DNA of 64,000 bases from Methylobacterium sp. Leaf99 (GCF_001422375.1 NZ_LMMU01000008.1:138268-202267), one strand, 5' to 3'; shown: positions 1 to 9,059, counted from the first letter of the stretch. Translations and numbers: made by a program. Notes: generated by a model not told the origin, from the letters alone.

Positions 1-1309
1 CCACCCGGCGGGGCGCGAACACGTCGGACTTCGAGCCCGCGAAAAAATCCTTCGCGGCCAGAACGGCGGACGAGGCCGAGAGCGTGGTGCCGGCGCTGGC
101 CTTGGTTGTCGCGAACAGGGCCTGCTGCAGGTTCTGCGCGGTCACCACCGGGTCGGCGTCGATGAGGAACACCGACGGGTCCTTGCCGTCCGTGGTGGTC
201 TTGGCCGTGAGGGTCAGTGTCGTCGTGGTGCCGTCGCGCAGGCCGAGGGTCACCGTGATGGTGTCGCCGTTCTGGGGCGGCGTCGTGCTGCTGACCGTCA
301 GGGTGGTGCTGGCGGCCGTCCCGCCATTGAACGTCGCCGTGACGCCGGGCGGGGACGAACTCTGGGCGGCCGCGATCTGGCTGGTCCCGAGGGCGGTCTT
401 CAAGCTGGCCCCGCTCGCGGCGGCATTTGCGCCGATGACGAATTCGTTGGTCGCTCCCGTCGTCGCCGTCCGCGCCGTGTAGTCGACGAAGGTCTGGCTG
501 CCATCGGCCTGGTTGACGCTCACCCGGACCACGTCGCCGTCCTTCGGCTGCGTGCCGAATCCCAGGGTTACGGTCGGCGCGGCGGCCGCGGCGGCCACGG
601 TGGGGCTGAACGCGGTCGGGTTGGAGCTTGTGATCGTCCCCAGGGTGAAGCCGAAATTGGCGCGGTCGGCCGCGGTCTTGCCGTTGTCGCCGGTGACGTT
701 CGCGGGCTCCGAGATCGTGACCGTCGCCGTCGTGGTGGCCGGGATGCTCAGATTGCCCGTCCCTGGCGATCCGGTGGCCCCGTCGGCCGCCTTGCGCTCG
801 GCGATCATCGCGGTGAGGCCGGCCTTGGTGCCGTCGCCGTTGAGGATCGCGTCGGCGGACGCCACCGACGGGGTGTCGGTGGCGCGCCCCCCGAAAATGT
901 AGGTTCCGGCGTAGTTCTGGTTCAGGGTATCGACGAACAGGTCGAGGTTGGCCGCCGCCGTGGTGCGGGTAGTGTCGCGGGCCGAGGATGAGCTCGTGTT
1001 GGTCAGTCCCGTGGCGATGGTGCTGACGGTGGTCGACGTGACCTTCGACAGGTTCTGCAGGCTGGCCGATCCGAGGGTGATGCGGTTGAGGGCGCCGGTG
1101 ATGCTGGCGGCATACCCGTCGAGGCGGGCGACCTGCGCGTGCGCGGTCAGGCTAGTGGTGCGGGCGGCCCCCAGACCGCCATAGGTTTCCGCCACCCGCC
1201 CCGTGGAGAGCTGAGTGGTGAGGCCGTCAAGCTTCTCCTTGGTCGCGAGCAGGCGCTGCGTGTTCAGGGTGGTGTTGTAGCTGCCGGCCGCGAAAGGCGT
1301 GATGGTCAT
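1..1309 (-). CDS. flgL: Flagellar hook-filament junction protein FlgL (flagellin-like), 3' end outside window
   Basis: The gene enters from the left edge and is read leftward from the ATG at 1309, so about 436 codons are visible and the C-terminus is missing. The N-terminus begins MTITPFAAGSYNTTLNTQ and continues with LLATKEKLDGLTTQLSTGR, the amphipathic helix pattern of the flagellin/FlgL D0-D1 region. A YIFGGRATDTPSV segment resembles the start of the FlgL variable domain. The middle is rich in Thr/Ser/Ala/Gly with repeated beta-strand patterns (TVTL, TLTLTA). FlgL joins hook to filament outside the cell. It lies 50 bp downstream of flgK, fitting one hook operon. A flagellin is possible, but position after flgK favours FlgL. 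Confidence 0.85.
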   Translation of the reverse strand, partial: MTITPFAAGSYNTTLNTQRLLATKEKLDGLTTQLSTGRVAETYGGLGAARTTSLTAHAQVARLDGYAASITGALNRITLGSASLQNLSKVTSTTVSTIATGLTNTSSSSARDTTRTTAAANLDLFVDTLNQNYAGTYIFGGRATDTPSVASADAILNGDGTKAGLTAMIAERKAADGATGSPGTGNLSIPATTTATVTISEPANVTGDNGKTAADRANFGFTLGTITSSNPTAFSPTVAAAAAAPTVTLGFGTQPKDGDVVRVSVNQADGSQTFVDYTARTATTGATNEFVIGANAAASGASLKTALGTSQIAAAQSSSPPGVTATFNGGTAASTTLTVSSTTPPQNGDTITVTLGLRDGTTTTLTLTAKTTTDGKDPSVFLIDADPVVTAQNLQQALFATTKASAGTTLSASSAVLAAKDFFAGSKSDVFAPRRV

Positions 1310-1359
1310 GGGCGCGAACTCGGGATCGAGGGGCGGTCGGTGGTCTGCGGGGGCATGCG

Positions 1360-3186
1360 TCAGATCCGCAGCAGGGTGTCGAGCATGTCGCGGGCGGCCG
1401 TGAGCACCCGCGCGTTGGCCCCATAGGCCGTCTGAAGCTGGATCAGGTTGGCCATCTCCTCGTCGATCTTGACGCCGGATTCGCCAGCGAATCGGCTCTG
1501 GGCCGTCGCGAGGGCGATCTGCTGGCCCTCGTCGAGGCTCAGGCTCGAGGCGGCGTTCGCCCCCTGCGCGTCGATGATGCGCAGGGCGAAGTCGGCCACG
1601 TTGGTGGTGAACGGCGCGCGCACGCCGCCGATACCGGAGGCGGACGAGAACGTGTGGGTGTTGGTCGTTAGTCCGGCCAGGAGGCGCTGAGGCCGCGTCG
1701 CGTCGCCGGATTGCGTGGTGGGGGACGAAAGGACGAGGGCACTGGTGTCGGCCTTGATCGCCGGGTTGAGGGCGATGCGCTGGGCAAACCCCGTCAGCTG
1801 TGAACCACCGTCGAAGTTGCCCGTGTAGAGGCCGTTGGCCCGGCCGGAATCGACGAACAGGGCGATCTCGGCGTTGTTGGCCGAGTTCTTGGTCTCGGTG
1901 GCGCTGGACGGCACCGTCACGGTGGCGCCCACCGTCCCGACGGCCGGCGTCAGCGACGCGGCGCTGCGGGTGATCGTGAGCTTTCCGCCGGTGACCGCGA
2001 CGGAATAGTCCGCCCCGAGGGCCGCGCCGATGTTGGTCGCCATGGCGGCGTCGGTGGTGCCGAGGGTGAAGCTTCGGACCGAGCCGGCATCCACATCCCC
2101 GGGCCGGAACGCCGCGTTGCCGTCCTTCGAGGCGACGAGGGCGATCTGCGAGCCGTCCGCCAGGGCGAGGGTGATGCGGTTGCCGCTTTTCAGCCCGGCG
2201 ATGTCGATGGCTGTGCCAGCCGGGGCGCTCACCGTGCGGTCGGTGGTGGATTGCGCCAGTCCGGCCGCCAGCTCGTCGAGCTGACGCTGGGCCTGAACCA
2301 GGGTGTCGTCGCGGGCGGTCACGGCGGCCGCGAGGGAGCCCGACCGCAGGGCACCCGTGGCGATGAGGTCGATCCGGGCGCCGCCGGGCGTGGTCGCCGT
2401 GATGGTGCCAACGCCGCTCTTCCCCGCATCGGCCGAATACAGGTTCCCGGGGCCGAGCACCGTGCGGCTGTCGAAGCCAAGCGACGCGGCTGTGCCGTGA
2501 TCGACCAGGGTGACGCCCGACTGGGTCATGACCGTGATCGAGCCGTCGCCCACCTGGTTGGCCTGCACGTCCATGTACTGGGCGAGCTGGTTTATGGCCT
2601 GGTCGCGCTGGTCGAGGAGGTCGGGGCTCGCGCCGATGCCGTTGGCGGCGACGATCTTCACGTTGAGCTGGGCGATGGATTTGAGGAGCGAGCCGGCGCT
2701 CTTCACGTCGCTGGCGATCTGCGATTCCATCCCGGTGCGCAGGGTCTGGATGCCGTTGGCGATGGTGCCGATCCGGCTGGCCAGGGTCGCGCCGTTGCTG
2801 GCCACGGTGGCGCGCACCGAGCTGACCGTGGGATCGTTGGCCAGCGCCTGAAGCGATTGGGTGTAGCCGTTCAGCACCCCGTCCAGCGACGTGCTGGAGC
2901 CGGGCACGCCGTAGAGCGCGTCGAGCTGCATCGCGACGTTGGCGGCGGTGTTGGTGTAGGCCGCGCCCGAGGTCTCCAGGCGCAACTGCTTCTGCGAGGT
3001 CGCGTTCAGGATACGCGAGACCGTGCCGGCGTTGACGCCCGTCCCGTCGTTCTGGCTGACGGGCGACTGAATGCGCTTGACGTAGCCGACGGTGTTGACG
3101 TTGGCGATGTTCTGCGAAACGACGCCGATCTGCGCCTGCACGGCCTGCAGGCCGGCCGTGGCCGTGTTGATCGCATTCAGCGACAT
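1360..3186 (-). CDS. flgK: Flagellar hook-associated protein 1 FlgK
   Basis: 608 residues. The N-terminal flagellar rod/hook motif MSLNAINTATAGLQAVQAQ then NIANVNTVGYVKR is visible, followed by the FlgK helical domain with LLDQRDQAINQLAQYMDV near residue 210. The C-terminal signature EEMANLIQLQTAYGANARVL lies close to the end at LDTLLRI. FlgK is the first hook-filament junction protein, exported by the flagellar type III apparatus. The frame is open upstream to 3270, but the ATG at 3186 is chosen because the family starts here and AAAGG lies a suitable distance upstream. It sits between flgE and flgL in the same direction. Confidence 0.95.
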   Translation of the reverse strand: MSLNAINTATAGLQAVQAQIGVVSQNIANVNTVGYVKRIQSPVSQNDGTGVNAGTVSRILNATSQKQLRLETSGAAYTNTAANVAMQLDALYGVPGSSTSLDGVLNGYTQSLQALANDPTVSSVRATVASNGATLASRIGTIANGIQTLRTGMESQIASDVKSAGSLLKSIAQLNVKIVAANGIGASPDLLDQRDQAINQLAQYMDVQANQVGDGSITVMTQSGVTLVDHGTAASLGFDSRTVLGPGNLYSADAGKSGVGTITATTPGGARIDLIATGALRSGSLAAAVTARDDTLVQAQRQLDELAAGLAQSTTDRTVSAPAGTAIDIAGLKSGNRITLALADGSQIALVASKDGNAAFRPGDVDAGSVRSFTLGTTDAAMATNIGAALGADYSVAVTGGKLTITRSAASLTPAVGTVGATVTVPSSATETKNSANNAEIALFVDSGRANGLYTGNFDGGSQLTGFAQRIALNPAIKADTSALVLSSPTTQSGDATRPQRLLAGLTTNTHTFSSASGIGGVRAPFTTNVADFALRIIDAQGANAASSLSLDEGQQIALATAQSRFAGESGVKIDEEMANLIQLQTAYGANARVLTAARDMLDTLLRI

Positions 3187-3367
3187 CGGGACAGCCTTTC
3201 GTCGTCGCGCACGGGTCGCGCCACCGCGGGACCATCGGGGGAGCGTTGATCTCGCTTCGGGCGCCGCCACCCTGCCGCGGAATCGGGGTGGGAAAAGCGT
3301 CGGCTATCGGGCGTACCCGAAGAAATGATCCGGATGGTTACCCATCGGTTGACATCCGGATCGAACA

Positions 3368-4819
3368 TTATCGGATGATATTGATCAGGTCGCTCATCAT
3401 CGTCTGCGCCGTAGACATCACCCGGGTGTTGGCCGAGTAGGCCTGCTGGGTCACGATCATCTTCGAGAACTCGGCCGCGATGTCCGTATTCGACTGCTCG
3501 ATCTCGCCACCGACCACGGACGAGCCGTTCAGGCCGGAGATCGGTGCGCCCGAATCCAGGGTCTGCGTGTAGTTGCCGTTGGCCTCGCCCTTCAGCGCGT
3601 CCGGGTTCTTGAACTGAACGATGCCGACCTGGGCGAGGGCGGCGGAGTTGCCGTTGGAATAGGTGCCGGTGATCTTGCCGTCGCTGGTCACCGCCAGCGA
3701 GGTCAGGGTGCCGGAGGCGTAGCCGTCCTGCTGGATCGTGTCCGTGCGGACAATGCCCTCGCTGGCGGCGTACTGGGTCAGGCCGCCGGCGGGGATGTTG
3801 AGGCCGATATTGCTGAGCTTGACCCCGTCAACGGTCAGGTTGGGGATCACCGGCGATGTCGGCTCGGTGAGCTGGCCGCCTTTGAAAATGAAGGCCTGCC
3901 CGGTGTTCTGCCAGGCGTCGTCGGCGGCACCGGCCTTCGAGTTCCCGAGGTAGAACAGGTTCCAGACGTCGTCGGTGGCGGGTTTCGCCGGGACCGCCAC
4001 GACGGGCGGAGTCGCCGTCGGATCGGCGGCGACGGCGGCGGTCGCCGCACCCCCGTTCTGAACCTTGGCCCAGCGCACCTGGACCGTCATGGGCGCGCCG
4101 GTCTCGGTGTAGGTGGTCAGTGATCCGCCCGAGAGCGTATCATTGAGGAACTTCGTCGTGTCGCCGCCCTTGATCGCCGTCCCGAGGGCGGGGGTCGTCG
4201 GATTGGCGAGGACGGGGGTATAGGCGCCCGAGGTCAGGGTCGTGAGCAATTCCGAGCCCGGCGTCGCCGCGGAAGCGTTCTTCGTCGAGGGCGTCATCGG
4301 CAGGTTCGCCGCATAGGCGATGCTGGTGGTGGGCTTGGCCGCCAGGGAGGCCGTCGAGATCTTGATGGGGCCGGTCCCGGTGGTCTGCCCGGTCCGAGGA
4401 TCGAGGCTTTGGCCCGTGAGGTAGCCACCGGCGCCGTTGACGAGGTAGCCCAGGTTGTCCGATTTGAAATCACCACGCCGGGTATAGGACGGCGTCGGCG
4501 AGAAGCTGGCCTGGCCCGCCGCGTCGCCGGTCTTGGTCTGGACCGTGAAGAACCCCTGCCCGCTCAGCGCCATGTTGGTGTCGATGCCGGTGGAGATCAG
4601 GCCGCCCTGCAGGGTGTTGGTCAGGCGGGAGAAGGCGCCGACGGAACCGGACACCTGCTTGTTCAGGGGCTGCTCGGCGATCATGTCGACGAAGTTCGTA
4701 TCGACCCGTTTGAACCCGGTGGTCTGCGAGTTGGCGATGTTGCCCGAGATGTTGTTCAGCGAATACGACTGGGCCTGGAGGCCCGACACCGCCGTCTGCA
4801 ACGCACTGAAGATGTCCAT
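3368..4819 (-). CDS. flgE: Flagellar hook protein FlgE
   Basis: 483 residues. It starts MDIFSALQTAVSGLQAQS and has NNISGNIANSQTTGFKR, the N-terminal rod/hook motif, then GISTGIDTNMALSGQGFF-like sequence (residues about 75-95) typical of the FlgE/FlgF/FlgG family. The C-terminus shows the matching signature FSKMIVTQQAYSANTRVM and ends DLINIIR. The central part is variable and Ala/Thr-rich, including a PTATPPVVAVPAKP stretch, as expected for the outer hook domain. FlgE polymerises into the hook. It leads the flgE-flgK-flgL group, with 181 bp before flgK, and a sigma-54-type promoter lies about 42 bp upstream of its ATG. Confidence 0.95.
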   Translation of the reverse strand: MDIFSALQTAVSGLQAQSYSLNNISGNIANSQTTGFKRVDTNFVDMIAEQPLNKQVSGSVGAFSRLTNTLQGGLISTGIDTNMALSGQGFFTVQTKTGDAAGQASFSPTPSYTRRGDFKSDNLGYLVNGAGGYLTGQSLDPRTGQTTGTGPIKISTASLAAKPTTSIAYAANLPMTPSTKNASAATPGSELLTTLTSGAYTPVLANPTTPALGTAIKGGDTTKFLNDTLSGGSLTTYTETGAPMTVQVRWAKVQNGGAATAAVAADPTATPPVVAVPAKPATDDVWNLFYLGNSKAGAADDAWQNTGQAFIFKGGQLTEPTSPVIPNLTVDGVKLSNIGLNIPAGGLTQYAASEGIVRTDTIQQDGYASGTLTSLAVTSDGKITGTYSNGNSAALAQVGIVQFKNPDALKGEANGNYTQTLDSGAPISGLNGSSVVGGEIEQSNTDIAAEFSKMIVTQQAYSANTRVMSTAQTMMSDLINIIR

Positions 4820-4860
4820 GATCGGCCTTGGGGTCCGCGGGGGATGCTTCCCCTCGGATC

Positions 4861-4876
4861 AGCAATCCGTGTGCCG
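4861..4876 (-). promoter_or_regulatory. Sigma-54 (RpoN) promoter candidate for flgE
   Basis: On the minus strand the sequence is CGGCACACGGATTGCT. It matches the sigma-54 pattern GGCAC-N5-TTGCW with the invariant GG and GC separated by exactly 10 bases. Transcription would start near 4849, giving a leader of about 30 nt before the flgE ATG at 4819. Hook genes in alphaproteobacteria such as Caulobacter are known to be sigma-54 dependent, so position and sequence agree. Start site and enhancer sites are inferred only. Confidence 0.6.
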
Positions 4877-5448
4877 CCGTTGTTTGTCAGGATTTACAAA
4901 GGGTTAGCGAGAGTCCTGGCGTCTCCTGCAGGCTGCGTATCGGCAAGATCTGCCGCGCTGTGGGCGCTTTGTGCCGGGGCGCCACCTCGTCCATCAGCAG
5001 CAATTGCCCTCCGGGGCGATGGCGGGCGATCTGTTTCACGAAAACCGGCGCCACGAGCAACGCGCCGACTGTCTCGACGTGATCATCGAGGCAATCGGGG
5101 GCTTGGCGCGCCCGGTCCGTTCCCCGACGCGGTAGCGGCCCGGATCGGGTTCACGCGCTCATTCCTCGGCCTGGACCTTGCCCCGCCCTCCGCCCCGGTT
5201 CTGCCGGAGGCGGACGACGCTCTCGCGGTCAGCCGGCGATCGCGAACCCGCTTCGCCGTGGGACCCGTCGACGGACTCGATCCCGGTGACGGCCACCGAC
5301 GCCGCGTGCCCATCACGCTGGGGCACCCTGCCCCCTTCGCGCCTTCAACCCTCTCTTGACACTGGCGACCGTAAGTTATGTGAGGCATTCCTATGCGGAT
5401 CCGGAAGGCTCTGAGTGCAATCATGCGGCTGCTGGATACTCTCAACCG
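4877..5448. other. Intergenic region between divergent flgE and repeat-protein gene
   Basis: No convincing gene was found. Open frames here have no recognisable domain and no good ribosome binding site. A TTGACA at 5356-5361 lies about 90 bp before the repeat-protein ATG, but no good -10 box stands at the right distance, so it is only a weak promoter hint. A GTTATGTGAGGCATTC stretch around 5381 resembles one end of the 75-bp palindromic elements seen elsewhere in the window, but the opposite arm is not recognisable. Confidence 0.4.
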
Positions 5449-6393
5449 ATGAAATGGATCAAAGCCCTGTTCGGCCCCAGCGCCCGCCGCGAAACCGACC
5501 CAACCCTCGAATCCGATTACCATCTTCTCGCCCGCAGCGACCTGTTCGACAGCGGCTACTATCTGCGCGAGAACCCCGATGTCGCCGAGGCCGCGGCGGA
5601 TCCGATCACGCATTACCTTGCCATCGGCTTCTTGGAAGGGCGCGAGCCGTCCGCTTTCTTCGACGGCACCCGCTACTGGGAGGCAGATCCGTCCATCAAG
5701 GCCGCTGGCATCAATCCCCTCGTGCACTGGCTCCGCGCCGGCGCCGGCGAGGGTCGGTCCGCGCCCGTCCGAAAGGACAATGCGTCGTTACCCGGCGAAG
5801 TCCGGTCCGACTATGCCCTGGTGGCGCGCAGCGGCCTGTTCGACCTCGGCTACTATCTGGCCGGCAATCCGGATGTCGGCGCCTCGGGCGAGGACCCCAT
5901 CGTTCACTACCTTCAGGTTGGATACCTCGACGGACGCGAGCCCTCGGCGTTCTTCGATGGCAACCGCTACCGTGCCGAGAATGCCGATGTGCGCGAAGCA
6001 CGCGTCAACCCGCTGGTCCACTGGCTTCGTCTCGGCAGCGCCGAGGGGCGCTTGGCTCCGGTCCGGTCCGCGTCTTCGCCGGACCGGCCTGGAACCGATT
6101 ATGCCTTGGTGGCCCGCAGCGGCCTGTTCGATGCGGCCTACTACCTCAAGACCAATCCCGAGATCGCGGGGAGCGGCCTCGATCCCATCGTTCACTACAT
6201 CACCGATGGCTTCCGCGAAGGGCGGGAACCGGCCGCTTTCTTCGACGGAAAGGCCTACGCCGAGCACTACCCGGACGTTCAGGCGGCGGGAACCGCCCCC
6301 CTCGTTCATTGGATGCGCGTGGGCAAGGCGGAGGGGCGTCGCCCACCGATCCGGGCGCCGCAGCCTCCGTATCCGGCACCGACTGTGACCTGA
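5449..6393 (+). CDS. Protein of three ~95-residue 'NPDV / DP..HYL..G..EGR' repeats, probably truncated by a frameshift
   Basis: 314 residues from the ATG at 5449 (MKWIKALFGPSARR). A TTG start at 5356 is possible but unsupported. Three units begin DYHLLARSDLFDSGYYL, DYALVARSGLFDLGYYL and DYALVARSGLFDAAYYL, near residues 22, 118 and 216. Each holds two half-repeats: NPDV...DP(I)xHYL..G(F/Y).(E/D)GREP followed by AFFDG..Y...NPLVHW(L/M)R.G..EGR. This repeat is known to me from N-terminal regions of glycosyltransferase and rhamnan-synthesis-like proteins, so a role at the envelope is inferred. There is no signal peptide or membrane segment. The frame stops at 6393, just where a fourth repeat continues in another frame. 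Confidence 0.7.
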   Translation: MKWIKALFGPSARRETDPTLESDYHLLARSDLFDSGYYLRENPDVAEAAADPITHYLAIGFLEGREPSAFFDGTRYWEADPSIKAAGINPLVHWLRAGAGEGRSAPVRKDNASLPGEVRSDYALVARSGLFDLGYYLAGNPDVGASGEDPIVHYLQVGYLDGREPSAFFDGNRYRAENADVREARVNPLVHWLRLGSAEGRLAPVRSASSPDRPGTDYALVARSGLFDAAYYLKTNPEIAGSGLDPIVHYITDGFREGREPAAFFDGKAYAEHYPDVQAAGTAPLVHWMRVGKAEGRRPPIRAPQPPYPAPTVT

Positions 6394-6437
6394 TCGCCCG
6401 CAGCGGCCTGTGCGACAGCTTCCTCCTGTCAATCAGT
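6366..6437 (+). pseudogene. Out-of-frame remnant of a fourth repeat
   Basis: From 6366 the shifted frame encodes SVSGTDCDLIARSGLCDSFL. It aligns with the starts of repeats 2 and 3 in the gene above (GTDYALVARSGLFDAAYYL). The intact gene is in a different frame here and ends 6 codons later with TVT and a stop. A net one-base deletion (or two-base gain) somewhere near 6340-6366 would explain this. After about 20 codons the similarity to the repeat disappears in every frame, so the 3' part of the ancestral gene is lost as well. Confidence 0.65.
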
Positions 6438-6532
6438 CCAGTCCAACGTGAGCGGTCACGGCTGTCGAATCGTACCCCAACGGTTGCATCCCAATGGCGT
6501 TGCGGGGAGCATCGGGAGGCCCGGACGGCGCC

Positions 6533-7129
6533 TCAGAACTCCCAGGTCACGCCGGTCCGCACGACACGCGCGGGGACACCCGCGAGGGAGACGTTGGTGG
6601 GGAACGCACCCCGGACCAGGGAGCCGGCGCCGATCACGCTGTCGCGGCCGATCACGGCGTTGCGCAGGATCGTCACCCCGCCCGCCGCCCAGACGTGATC
6701 GCCGATGGTGATGTCGCCGGCGGGATTGAGGCGTTCGCGGGTCACCACGTCGAGCACCTTGTGGACGTCGCTCGACGCGATGCGGCAGCCGGGCCCGAAC
6801 AGGCAGAACGCGCCGATCCTGATGGTCGCGCGCTCGTGTGCCGTGATCTGGCTGCAGCCGTTGAACGAGCACCAAGCACCGATCTCGACCACGGCCCCTT
6901 CCGCGGAGGCCGTGACCACGAGCTGGTTGAGGTTCGTGTCCGCACCGACGATGACGGCGGCCCCGCCCGAGAGGATGAACTTGGCGGCATTCGGCGCGAA
7001 GGGCGTCTCGACGTGCAGGCGGTTGCCGCGGCCACGGATGGTGACGACGGCGTCGCTCTCCTCCAGAAACCGCGGCGACAGGGTGATCTGGTTGTCGTCC
7101 GGAAATTCGATGTCGAGTTGAACAGGCAC
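6533..7129 (-). CDS. Hexapeptide-repeat acyltransferase (LbH family)
   Basis: 198 residues starting MPVQLDIEFPDDNQITL. From about residue 80 it shows left-handed beta-helix hexad spacing: AVVEIGAWCSFNGCSQI, ATIRIGAFCLFGPGCRI, then GDITIGDHVWAAGGVTILRNAVIG and AGVPARVV near the end. The H in SSDVHKVLD (residue about 122) could be the catalytic histidine. This is the classic layout of acetyl- or succinyltransferases acting on sugars or polysaccharide precursors. The acceptor cannot be told from sequence. It lies downstream of the pilus lipoprotein gene by 44 bp in the same direction, and may be co-transcribed with it or belong to polysaccharide decoration. Confidence 0.85.
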   Translation of the reverse strand: MPVQLDIEFPDDNQITLSPRFLEESDAVVTIRGRGNRLHVETPFAPNAAKFILSGGAAVIVGADTNLNQLVVTASAEGAVVEIGAWCSFNGCSQITAHERATIRIGAFCLFGPGCRIASSDVHKVLDVVTRERLNPAGDITIGDHVWAAGGVTILRNAVIGRDSVIGAGSLVRGAFPTNVSLAGVPARVVRTGVTWEF

Positions 7130-7173
7130 CGTGCCCCCCGCGTCCTCCTGGTCCTTTTCGAATGCGCGCGGTC

Positions 7174-7491
7174 CTACCGGTTCAGCGGATTTCCCGCCGG
7201 CGGCGCCGCCGTCGCGCCGATGGGAACCGGAGCGATCCCGCCGCCGCCGCCGAAACCGGCCTGCGGATTGCGGTAGCGCTCGATGCCGTGCTGGAGGCGT
7301 TCGCCGTCCGTATCGCGCACGATCCGGGCGGAGGCCGGCGGCGACGGATCGATGACGTGGACCGCCATGTTGGCCTGGACGGCCTCGCCGGATTCGAGGG
7401 TCAGGGTGTCGCGCCGTTTGAGGTAATCGGTGCAGCCGGACACGGCCAGGGCCACCGCGAAGATCATCGCGACGGCAAGACCCGGACGCAC
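7174..7491 (-). CDS. Small pilus-locus lipoprotein
   Basis: 105 residues from the GTG at 7491. An ATG at 7467 gives a shorter signal peptide. The N-terminus RPGLAVAMIFAVALAVSGC has a basic start, hydrophobic core and lipobox ending in Cys-20, followed by TDYLKRRDTLTLESGEAVQAN. The end is Gly/Pro-rich (AGFGGGGGIAPVPIG). It lies 35 bp after cpaC, so an outer-membrane lipoprotein that works with the secretin is inferred. The position is where many Tad loci carry cpaD, but the protein is about half CpaD size and I do not see CpaD motifs. I treat it as an unnamed pilus accessory lipoprotein. Confidence 0.75.
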   Translation of the reverse strand: MRPGLAVAMIFAVALAVSGCTDYLKRRDTLTLESGEAVQANMAVHVIDPSPPASARIVRDTDGERLQHGIERYRNPQAGFGGGGGIAPVPIGATAAPPAGNPLNR

Positions 7492-7526
7492 CGCGCGCGC
7501 GCGCGCGGACCGACGTGCCGCCGGAC

Positions 7527-9059
7527 TCAATTGAGCACCTGGACGGTGCCCTGCGGCACGGCGATGGCGGCGGGCAGCGTCGCCTCGGGCAGGATATGGC
7601 CGTGGGGGCCGACGGCGCCGCCGCGCTGATTCACGAACTGGCGCATGTTGCGGCGCAGCTCCGTCTTGCCGTTCACGAAGAAATCGACGTCGTTGGCCGG
7701 CACGCTCGCGTCGAAGGGCGTCGCCAGCATCTGGCCCGGCCGCGCCGGATTGACCAGGGACGGGGTGACGATGACGACGAGTTCGGTCTCCCGCTCCTGA
7801 AACTCCGAGGAGCGGAACAGGGCGCCCAGGACCGGGATCGATCCGAGCCAGGGCAACTGGTCGATGGAGCGGGTCGAGTTGGTCTGCAGGAGGCCGGCAA
7901 TGGCGAAGCTCTGGCCGTCGCGGAGCTCGACATTGGTCTTGGCCCGGCGCTTGGTCAGGCCCGGCACCGAGATGCCGCCGCCCACCGCCACCGCCAGGGT
8001 CGGGTCGATGTCGCTCACCTCGGGCTCGAGCTGGAGATGGATCATGCCGTTGCGCAGGACCGTCGGGGTGAAGCCGAGCTTCACGCCGAATTCCTTGTAG
8101 GACACGGTGATCTGCGGCGCGCCGTTGAGGCTCTGGTTGGCGATGGGGATCGGGATCTCGCCGCCGGCCAGGAATTCGGCCCGGTCGCCCGACATGGCGA
8201 TGAGGTTCGGCTCGGCGAGGCGCCGCAGGAGGCCCTTGGTCTCCAGGGCGCTCACGAACAGGTCGAGCTGCCCGGCATTGCCCCGGAACCCCTGGACGAG
8301 GCTCGCGAACGGCACGCCGCCCGTGGTCGCGGCGTTGACCGCCGAGCCGACGATGCCCGAGATTACCCCGCCCGAGGACGAGACCGGGTTCTGGGCGCCG
8401 TAGGCGCCGACGCTGGCGAGGGTACTGCGTCCGCCGAACTCGAACCGCGCCCCGAGCTCGCGGCCGGCATTGCGGTTCACCTCGACGAAGCGGACCTTGA
8501 GCATCACCTGCTGGGGCGAGCGGACGCGGGTGAGGTTGAGGGTGCCGGGGGGGGCCACCTGCATGGCCCGGTCGACGCTCACCGCATCTCCCGCGACGCC
8601 GCCGAGGATCACGCGCTCGCCCTGGCTCTCCACGCGCAGGCCCGGATCGCCGGTGCTCTGGCGGACCTGCGATTCGATGACGCCCGTGTCGGGCCGGACC
8701 TCGACGTCGATGAGGCCGACGAGCTTGCGCTCGGAATCGATGAGGGACACGTTGGTGGTGCCTGCGCGCTTGCCGAGGACGTAGAGGGTCCGGTCGCTGA
8801 TCGGCACCACGTCGGCGATGTCCGACGACCCGACGAGGACGTCGGCGAAGGCGCTGCCGACCTTCACGGTCTGAGACTTGTTGATCGTCAGTTTCAGGCG
8901 ACTCAGGATCGCGTTGCCGCCCGTGCGCGGCACGGCACGGACCTGGGCCCGCGCCTCGCCGACCGGCGCCGGGAGTACGGCGGTCGTCAACGACAGCACC
9001 ACGGCGAGATCGATCACCCGGCGAAATGTCGGTCGAGCCTTTCGCCGGCAACCAATCAC
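7527..9059 (-). CDS. cpaC: Tad pilus secretin CpaC/RcpA
   Basis: 510 residues, GTG start at 9059 supported by AAGGA seven bases upstream. An N-terminal signal peptide runs to about residue 38 (LPAPVGEARA). An N-terminal pilus/BON-like domain follows (VKVGSAFADVLVGSSDIADVVPISDRTLYVLG), then the secretin core with PQQVMLKVRFVEVNR near residue 190. The C-terminal secretin signature is LPWLGSIPVLGALFRSSEFQ followed by ETELVVIVTP. This forms the outer-membrane pore through which the Flp pilus exits. In this locus cpaC sits at the distal end, after the TPR gene, rather than next to cpaB. Confidence 0.95.
   Translation of the reverse strand: MIGCRRKARPTFRRVIDLAVVLSLTTAVLPAPVGEARAQVRAVPRTGGNAILSRLKLTINKSQTVKVGSAFADVLVGSSDIADVVPISDRTLYVLGKRAGTTNVSLIDSERKLVGLIDVEVRPDTGVIESQVRQSTGDPGLRVESQGERVILGGVAGDAVSVDRAMQVAPPGTLNLTRVRSPQQVMLKVRFVEVNRNAGRELGARFEFGGRSTLASVGAYGAQNPVSSSGGVISGIVGSAVNAATTGGVPFASLVQGFRGNAGQLDLFVSALETKGLLRRLAEPNLIAMSGDRAEFLAGGEIPIPIANQSLNGAPQITVSYKEFGVKLGFTPTVLRNGMIHLQLEPEVSDIDPTLAVAVGGGISVPGLTKRRAKTNVELRDGQSFAIAGLLQTNSTRSIDQLPWLGSIPVLGALFRSSEFQERETELVVIVTPSLVNPARPGQMLATPFDASVPANDVDFFVNGKTELRRNMRQFVNQRGGAVGPHGHILPEATLPAAIAVPQGTVQVLN

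Noticed and set aside
5308..5395. Possible fifth copy of the 75-bp palindromic element
   Set aside because: Only one end (AGTTATGTGAGGCAT) resembles the consensus; the other arm is not recognisable and the length is wrong.
7174..7491. CpaD identity for the small lipoprotein after cpaC
   Set aside because: It is about half the CpaD length and lacks the CpaD pattern. Only its position agrees.
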